Positions 4,623 through 8,784 of a DNA stretch of 8,784 nt are shown here, one piece after another. Below the pieces are notes generated by a model. It made no database searches, was not told the origin of the DNA, and saw nothing but the letters and a program-made list of their open reading frames with translations. The translations under genes and the position numbers were made by a program. Each line of letters begins with the position of its first letter. Position 1 is the stretch's first letter. The stretch is taken from assembly GCA_030149965.1 (NCBI GenBank), contig JASLHB010000122.1, positions 1 through 8,784 on the forward strand, given 5' to 3'. This stretch comes from Wohlfahrtiimonas sp. GTDB lineage: Bacteria > Pseudomonadota > Gammaproteobacteria > Cardiobacteriales > Wohlfahrtiimonadaceae.

Positions 4623-5651
4623 TCAGTAGATTGAAAATTTATATTCTTTTTCAACAGGCTCATCAATCGTGTAAACAATCACTTGCTCAATTTTACCAGT
4701 GAACGATTTTGTCAGTTGGCGAACTGCGTTATTGGAAGAAATTAAATAGGATTCTGAGTTCTTTACTAAATATTCAACGGCTTGTTGTTGATTTTGAATT
4801 TCTTTATCGTCGATGGCTTTAATGAAGCCTTGCAACATATCAATGCGTATGGCTTGTGTTGAAAGATCATTTGTATTTGTAGTTTTTTCAGCACTTTTAG
4901 ATGCTAAAGTATTACCACGTATATCAACAGCATCAATTTGAATAATCGAATCTATTTGATCTTGGGTTAATTGTAAGGTTGCAACATTATCAAATGAAGG
5001 CAATAGCATAATGCCATTACTATCAGAATTTTGAGCCGTTAAAATAATTTTTAAATTTTTATCGGTCGGCAACTGATAATTCATTGCTAAATTTATTTTA
5101 AGAATGGAAGCATTGCCTGTATCAACAGCGATAGATTGTTCATCTAATTTATAAGAAATAGTTTGGTCAACAGGGATTAATTTTCCTGAAGATAATAATA
5201 CAGACACAACTTTCAATGTTGGCAATTGAATCTTATAAGTTTCTAATTGAGATTTCAGTTTATTAGAGATAGATGGGAAGTGAAAGATTAAGTCAGTGGA
5301 TGCACGACGAGGAATTTTTGTAACTTTTAATTCTTGTGCATATTTAATGGTTGTTTGTTCCCACGTTTCACTAGAAATAAATGAAAATGGTGAGGTATAA
5401 ACCGCTGTACGAATATCATCAGGGCGTTGTTTTCTCTGGAAGTCCTCTATTTGCTTATTGCGCTCATATTGTGCTTCTAATACATTCAGTTCTTTTTCAT
5501 AATTATCACGAATGGATTTGAGGCTTTCATATTTAAATCTCAAGCTGAGAACTTTTCTAAATTCTGCTTGCTGTTCTTCAAGAGTATCAGCCCAAGAGAA
5601 AGCTTGGTGTGCAAATAATCCGATCAAAACAGTCAATAGAAGTTTTTTCAT
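4623..5651 (-). CDS. Exported protein of unknown function (342 residues)
   Basis: Not recognised. It starts MKKLLLTVLIGLFAHQAFSWA, a classic Sec signal peptide with a likely cut after residue 21 (SWA). Residues about 23-75 are highly charged and Glu/Lys/Gln-rich, predicted helical and possibly coiled coil. The remainder alternates hydrophobic and polar residues in short stretches suggestive of beta structure, and no cysteine is left after the signal. There is no lipobox and no later membrane segment, so it is probably periplasmic. The ATG at 5651 is chosen over an in-frame ATG at 5717, which lacks a Shine-Dalgarno and would put 22 residues before the signal peptide. The Shine-Dalgarno at 5651 is weak (GGAT at a long spacing). 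It follows potI by 79 bases and precedes the comEA palindrome. It could be the last gene of the pot operon or a separate unit. Confidence 0.8.
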   Translation of the reverse strand: MKKLLLTVLIGLFAHQAFSWADTLEEQQAEFRKVLSLRFKYESLKSIRDNYEKELNVLEAQYERNKQIEDFQRKQRPDDIRTAVYTSPFSFISSETWEQTTIKYAQELKVTKIPRRASTDLIFHFPSISNKLKSQLETYKIQLPTLKVVSVLLSSGKLIPVDQTISYKLDEQSIAVDTGNASILKINLAMNYQLPTDKNLKIILTAQNSDSNGIMLLPSFDNVATLQLTQDQIDSIIQIDAVDIRGNTLASKSAEKTTNTNDLSTQAIRIDMLQGFIKAIDDKEIQNQQQAVEYLVKNSESYLISSNNAVRQLTKSFTGKIEQVIVYTIDEPVEKEYKFSIY

Positions 5652-5689
5652 GTTCAATATCCAGTTAAAATGCGTGACAGTTAGCATAC

Positions 5690-5717
5690 AGTATAAGTTA
5701 GAGCTTTGTTGAATCAT
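5690..5717 (-). promoter_or_regulatory. Weak candidate promoter for the 342-residue exported protein
   Basis: On the minus strand TATACT (plus 5690-5695, 5/6 to TATAAT) lies 39 bases before the ATG at 5651. ATGATT 16 bases further upstream (5712-5717) is only a 3/6 match for a -35. The 79-base gap after potI leaves room for a promoter, but readthrough from potI is equally possible. Confidence 0.25.
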
Positions 5718-5730
5718 AATTATTTTATAT

Positions 5731-6534
5731 TTACTCTTCGTTGTCTTTATCTTTTTGTTCTTTGTGGTGTGAGTATAACGTAATTAAGAATACAATTGTT
5801 GCTACAGCGCCAATAATAATGGTGGATAATGCATTAATGTTGGGGCTAATGCCTAATCTAGCTTTAGAATAGATCCATATTGGTAATGTCGTTGCGCCTG
5901 GCCCTGTCGTAAATGTTGCGATGATTAAATCATCTAATGACAATGTAAATGATAGCAACCAGCCAGAAACAATAGCCGGCATAATCATGGGTAATGTAAT
6001 ATAGATAAAGGTTTTGAATCGATCAGCACCTAAATCCATGGCTGCTTCTTCAATGTGACGATCAAAACCAATCAAACGAGATTGAATGACAACAGTGACA
6101 TAGCACATGGTGAATGTAATGTGTGCTAATAATATTGTTAAAAAGCCTTTGCTGAAATTTAGTGCTAAAAATGTCAGAGCCAATGAGGTTCCCATGATGA
6201 TTTCTGGCATAACCATTGGTGCATATGTAATGCCAGAGAATAAAACTCGGCCACGGAATCGTTTGAATTTCACCAAGGCAAAGGCTGTCATTGTGCCTAA
6301 CACAACAGCAAATGTTGATGTTAATACTGCCAGCCATAAGGTTATTTTAGCAGCATCCCATAAGCCTTTTGTTTTGAATAGTTCAGGATACCATTTGAAG
6401 GAAAATCCTCCCCAAACGGTGACAAGCTTGGATTCATTAAAACTATAAACAATCAAGATCAAAATGGGGATATAGAGAAAAGCAAAGCCGATCACTAATG
6501 ATATTTTGTTAAAACGTGTTAATGTTTGTTTCAT
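5731..6534 (-). CDS. potI: Polyamine ABC importer permease, PotI/PotC type
   Basis: A 267-residue inner-membrane permease of a spermidine/putrescine importer. It starts with a membrane segment (about 11-32) followed by YSFNESKLVTVWGGFSFKWY (30-49), the PotC/PotI signature. Further segments lie at roughly 64-88, 100-124, 131-150, 186-203 and 236-254. The EAA loop that contacts the ATPase is at about 162-182 (EEAAMDLGADRFKTF...LP). SLDDLIIATFTTGPGATTLP at 199-218 is also diagnostic, and length is normal. The ATG at 6534 has AAGGAG 5 bases upstream, overlapping the potH stop codon region. It is co-transcribed with potH and potG. It resembles E. coli PotI more than PotC in the segments I recall, but the split between the putrescine and spermidine systems is not certain from sequence alone. 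Confidence 0.93.
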   Translation of the reverse strand: MKQTLTRFNKISLVIGFAFLYIPILILIVYSFNESKLVTVWGGFSFKWYPELFKTKGLWDAAKITLWLAVLTSTFAVVLGTMTAFALVKFKRFRGRVLFSGITYAPMVMPEIIMGTSLALTFLALNFSKGFLTILLAHITFTMCYVTVVIQSRLIGFDRHIEEAAMDLGADRFKTFIYITLPMIMPAIVSGWLLSFTLSLDDLIIATFTTGPGATTLPIWIYSKARLGISPNINALSTIIIGAVATIVFLITLYSHHKEQKDKDNEE

Positions 6535-6543
6535 GTCAGCTCC

Positions 6544-7563
6544 TTATTCAAATTGTTTCTGTTGAATGCGTTGAAAGAGATAGATTGGAATGATTACAAT
6601 CAATAACAATGAAACTGAAATAGCTGAAACTAATGGTAAATCCATGCCTTGTAGATATGTATCATAAAGCACTTTGCCAATCATTAATACGTCAGATCCA
6701 CCCAGTAAATCAGGAATAACGAACTCGCCCATTGCAGGAATGAATACTAAGAAACAACCTGCTAAAATTCCAGGTAAAGAGATTCTTGTTGTAATAACCC
6801 AAAAGGTTTTGATCGGAGGGCAGCCTAAATCCATCGCAGCTTCTACAAGTGTATGATCCATTTTTTCTAGCGTTGCATAAATAGGCAAAATCATAAATGG
6901 CAAATAACAGTAGATAATGCCGATATAAACAGCAAATTCTGTGCCTAATAGTTGTAGCTGTACAGGTGATGCCGGATCAATTAAGCCAATGCCTTGTCCG
7001 ATAAAATTAATGAAATTATTCAAAACGCCAGAAGGTGATAAGATCGTCATCCATGCATAAATTCGGATTAAAAATGATGTCCAAAAAGGTAAAATTACCA
7101 TCATTAAGCCGAATAAACGCCATCTTTTGGGTAAACGAGATAATGCTAAGGCGATCGGAAAACCAACAACAAATGTGAAAAAAGTTGAGATGGCGGCAAT
7201 TTTTATGCTGCTTAGATAGGCTGAGATATAGATGTCATCTTGCCAAAGTGTAATGTAATTCTGAAGGTTTAGTTTAATTTCTAAAACACCACCTTCTACC
7301 CACGTTAGAACAGAAGAATAGGGCGGTGATGCAATTTCAGCTTCAGTAAAACTGATGCGTAAAATAATTAAAAATGGCACGATGAAGAAGCAGAAAAGCC
7401 ATAAATAAGGTACGCCAATGATTACTTTTGCACTATTGAAAATTCCTAAAAATTTACGATAGAGCCAGAAGCGCATTAAATTTCGATGAATGAAATTTAA
7501 TCGTGACATGAATTCTGCCGCGCGGCCACTCATTGTCCCCAACTGTTGTTGGCGGTGTTTCAT
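6544..7563 (-). CDS. potH: Polyamine ABC importer permease, PotH/PotB type
   Basis: A 339-residue inner-membrane permease that pairs with PotI. A 45-residue polar, basic N-terminal region precedes the first membrane segment (about 47-70). SFTEAEIASPPYSS (71-84) is a PotH-like periplasmic segment. Later segments are near 120-142, 150-172, 212-230, 264-282 and 312-330. LPFWTSFLIRIYAWM at 158-172 and GEFVIPDLLGG at 279-289 are characteristic of the PotB/PotH family, and the EAA loop is at 241-262 (EAAMDLGCPPIKTF). The ATG at 7563 is well supported by AAGGAGG 5 bases upstream. That ribosome site lies in the loop of a small hairpin (7564-7583). The next gene, potI, follows after 9 bases. Confidence 0.93.
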   Translation of the reverse strand: MKHRQQQLGTMSGRAAEFMSRLNFIHRNLMRFWLYRKFLGIFNSAKVIIGVPYLWLFCFFIVPFLIILRISFTEAEIASPPYSSVLTWVEGGVLEIKLNLQNYITLWQDDIYISAYLSSIKIAAISTFFTFVVGFPIALALSRLPKRWRLFGLMMVILPFWTSFLIRIYAWMTILSPSGVLNNFINFIGQGIGLIDPASPVQLQLLGTEFAVYIGIIYCYLPFMILPIYATLEKMDHTLVEAAMDLGCPPIKTFWVITTRISLPGILAGCFLVFIPAMGEFVIPDLLGGSDVLMIGKVLYDTYLQGMDLPLVSAISVSLLLIVIIPIYLFQRIQQKQFE

Positions 7564-7583
7564 AATAACCTCCTTGAGTTATT
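7564..7583 (-). promoter_or_regulatory. Hairpin presenting the potH ribosome-binding site in its loop
   Basis: AATAAC (7564-7569) and GTTATT (7578-7583) are perfect inverted arms of six bases around CTCCTTGA, whose minus-strand reading TCAAGGAG is most of the potH Shine-Dalgarno. Stability is low (mostly A-U), so it may be incidental. Confidence 0.35.
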
Positions 7584-7584
7584 G

Positions 7585-7604
7585 TGATCTCAATTATGAG
7601 ATCA
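7585..7604 (-). repeat. Perfect 8-base inverted repeat over the potG stop codon
   Basis: TGATCTCA (7585-7592) and TGAGATCA (7597-7604) are exact inverted arms around ATTA. In the mRNA the potG stop UAA sits in the four-base loop. It lies directly beside the ribosome-site hairpin. No T-run follows, so it is not a normal terminator. It could be an mRNA processing or stability element, or an operator-like site. Confidence 0.5.
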
Positions 7605-8736
7605 GAACAACAGCAGAATCAGCATCGAAGCTGATGTAAACGCGATCTTCGTAATTAATAGGAAGTTCAACTGCGCGTTTATGGTTAATTTGTGCAGCAG
7701 TGACCATCTTGCCATTATCCATTTTAACGTGATAAATAGACATATCACCGAGATAGCCAATGTCCCAAACTTCTCCCATCATACAGTTACTTTCTGTATT
7801 GTCAGGTGGTGTTAGGGATATATCTAACTTTTCAGGACGAACTGCAATCCAAGCTTGTGAACCTACAACAGCACCAACACCTTGATTACAAATCAAAGGC
7901 GCATCTACTTCAAAACTTTTTACAGTTGTATGGATGGGTGAAATATCTGCAATGACACCTTCAAATATATTTACATCACCTACGAACTCAGCAACATACA
8001 AAGAGTTTGGATATTCATAAATTTCTGTAGGAGTTGCAATTTGTGCAAGTTCACCACTATCCATGACAGCAATTCGACTAGATACAGTCATTGCTTCTTC
8101 CTGATCGTGTGTGACGATCACAAAAGTAATGCCTAACTCTTCTTGAATAGTCATTAGTTCGAATTGAGTTTGCTCACGCAAGCGTTTATCTAAAGCACCT
8201 AATGGCTCATCCAATAATAATAATTTAGGTTTTTTAACAATACTGCGAGCCAGTGCAACACGTTGGCGTTGTCCGCCTGATAACTGATGAGGTTTACGTT
8301 TTGCAAATTTCCCCATTTGTACTAATTCTAGCATCTGATCAACACGTTTTTTGATCTCAGGCTTTGGTACTTTTTCTTGTTTTAAGCCAAATGCAATATT
8401 ATCTTCCACCGTCATATGTGGAAACAAAGCATAGCTTTGGAACATCATATTAATTGGGCGTTCATAAGGCGGGATGAGAGAAATATCTTCGCCATCTAAT
8501 AAAATTTTACCTGATGTTGGCGTTTCAAAGCCTGCTAACATACGTAAAAGTGTAGTTTTTCCACAACCTGAAGGACCCAATAAAGAGAAGAATTCTCCTT
8601 GGTAAATATCTAAAGATATATTGTTAACTGCTATATATTCGTCAAAAACTTTGACTAAATCGATGATTTCGATATATGGCACGGAGTTAGGATCGCGCCA
8701 AGGCTCGTAGGATTTTTTTGAAAGAATAGGTGACAT
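7594..8736 (-). CDS. potG: Polyamine ABC importer ATPase, PotG/PotA type
   Basis: A 380-residue ATPase that powers polyamine import through PotH/PotI on the cytoplasmic face of the inner membrane. Walker A is GPSGCGKTT at 54-62, with Q-loop Gln100 (MMFQSYALFPHMTV). The signature LSGGQRQRVALARS is at 152-165, Walker B is LLLLDEP at 172-178 (Asp176, catalytic Glu177), the D-loop is GALDKRLR and the switch His is 210 (VTHDQEEA). The C-terminal third is the TOBE-type regulatory domain, with WIAVRPEKL and the GEVWDIGYLGDMSIYHV segment. The N-terminal extension PWRDPNSVPYIEI is like PotG. The ATG at 8736 is chosen over an adjacent GTG at 8739: AAGGAG (plus 8742-8747) is 5 bases from the ATG but only 2 from the GTG. 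All catalytic motifs are intact. It is the first pot gene visible. Confidence 0.94.
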   Translation of the reverse strand: MSPILSKKSYEPWRDPNSVPYIEIIDLVKVFDEYIAVNNISLDIYQGEFFSLLGPSGCGKTTLLRMLAGFETPTSGKILLDGEDISLIPPYERPINMMFQSYALFPHMTVEDNIAFGLKQEKVPKPEIKKRVDQMLELVQMGKFAKRKPHQLSGGQRQRVALARSIVKKPKLLLLDEPLGALDKRLREQTQFELMTIQEELGITFVIVTHDQEEAMTVSSRIAVMDSGELAQIATPTEIYEYPNSLYVAEFVGDVNIFEGVIADISPIHTTVKSFEVDAPLICNQGVGAVVGSQAWIAVRPEKLDISLTPPDNTESNCMMGEVWDIGYLGDMSIYHVKMDNGKMVTAAQINHKRAVELPINYEDRVYISFDADSAVVLIS

Positions 8737-8741
8737 CACAG

Positions 8742-8747
8742 CTCCTT
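8742..8747 (-). promoter_or_regulatory. Shine-Dalgarno of potG, deciding the start
   Basis: AAGGAG on the minus strand stands 5 bases before ATG 8736 and 2 bases before GTG 8739. The ATG is therefore the better start. Confidence 0.75.
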
Positions 8748-8784
8748 AATTCAATACCGTTAAGTGAAAGATCAAGGCGATTGG
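8748..8784. other. Right edge, unassigned
   Basis: Thirty-seven bases upstream of the potG ribosome site. On the minus strand one frame reads PIALIFHLTVLN then TAA at the edge of the Shine-Dalgarno, which could be the end of a preceding gene, but it is too short to support. No clear promoter is visible. Confidence 0.3.

Noticed and set aside
5512..5712. Plus-strand reading frame opposite the start of the 342-residue gene
   Set aside because: Antisense to a signal-peptide coding region; no promoter or family resemblance.
6062..6448. Two reading frames overlapping potI on either strand
   Set aside because: potI is a clear full-length family member; these are compositional shadows.
6674..6856. 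Plus-strand reading frame opposite potH
   Set aside because: Antisense to the conserved EAA loop region of potH; no independent support.
1..8784. Search for defence systems, prophage genes, insertion sequences, CRISPR repeats, tRNAs and uptake-signal repeats
   Set aside because: By eye, no transposase, phage or toxin-antitoxin protein, regularly spaced repeat, tRNA cloverleaf or recurring Haemophilus-type uptake word was found; gene content is ordinary chromosome.

Overview
This is a bacterial chromosome segment from an AT-rich gammaproteobacterium. The Nth, RnfB, LipB, PotG/H/I, ComEA and FimT proteins all read as gammaproteobacterial. A stand-alone RnfB without a membrane anchor next to nth, together with a FimT carrying a GRxR tail, would suit the Legionella/Coxiella/Francisella kind of low-GC lineage. 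That placement is an inference from memory, not a search. Base composition and codon style look uniform, and I see no mobile element, CRISPR array, tRNA or rRNA. Most of the window is ordinary housekeeping and transport. The interesting parts are a small DNA-uptake locus with unusual control sequences and three unrecognised exported proteins.

Region 1 (1-2512, minus strand) reads as one tightly packed transcription unit. In order of transcription it holds a small Cys-rich secreted protein, a single-domain rhodanese, a Cys-containing lipoprotein, a soluble RnfB ferredoxin, endonuclease III (nth), and the start of lipB, which runs off the left edge. Gaps are 1-24 bases, and nth and lipB overlap by an ATGA. 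The genes share a loose theme of cysteine, sulfur and iron-sulfur chemistry. Region 2 (2513-2624) is a divergent promoter region. It leads rightward to a PerM/AI-2E-type membrane protein gene (2625-3698).

Region 3 (3695-4622, minus strand) encodes ComEA, a periplasmic DNA-binding protein, followed by the minor pseudopilin FimT with a C-terminal GRLR motif. In naturally competent gammaproteobacteria, FimT and ComEA capture incoming DNA at the pilus and in the periplasm. perM and fimT converge with overlapping stop codons, and the probable perM terminator lies inside fimT. A perfect 28-base palindrome sits upstream of comEA over its probable -35 region, and the comEA Shine-Dalgarno can pair with a complementary sequence just upstream.

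Region 4 (4623-8784, minus strand) holds potG, potH and potI (ATPase and two permeases of a polyamine ABC importer). They are followed by an unrecognised exported 342-residue protein. No polyamine-binding protein (PotF/PotD) gene is visible; it may lie beyond the right edge. Two adjacent hairpins occupy the potG-potH junction, one with the potG stop codon in its loop and one with the potH ribosome-binding site in its loop.
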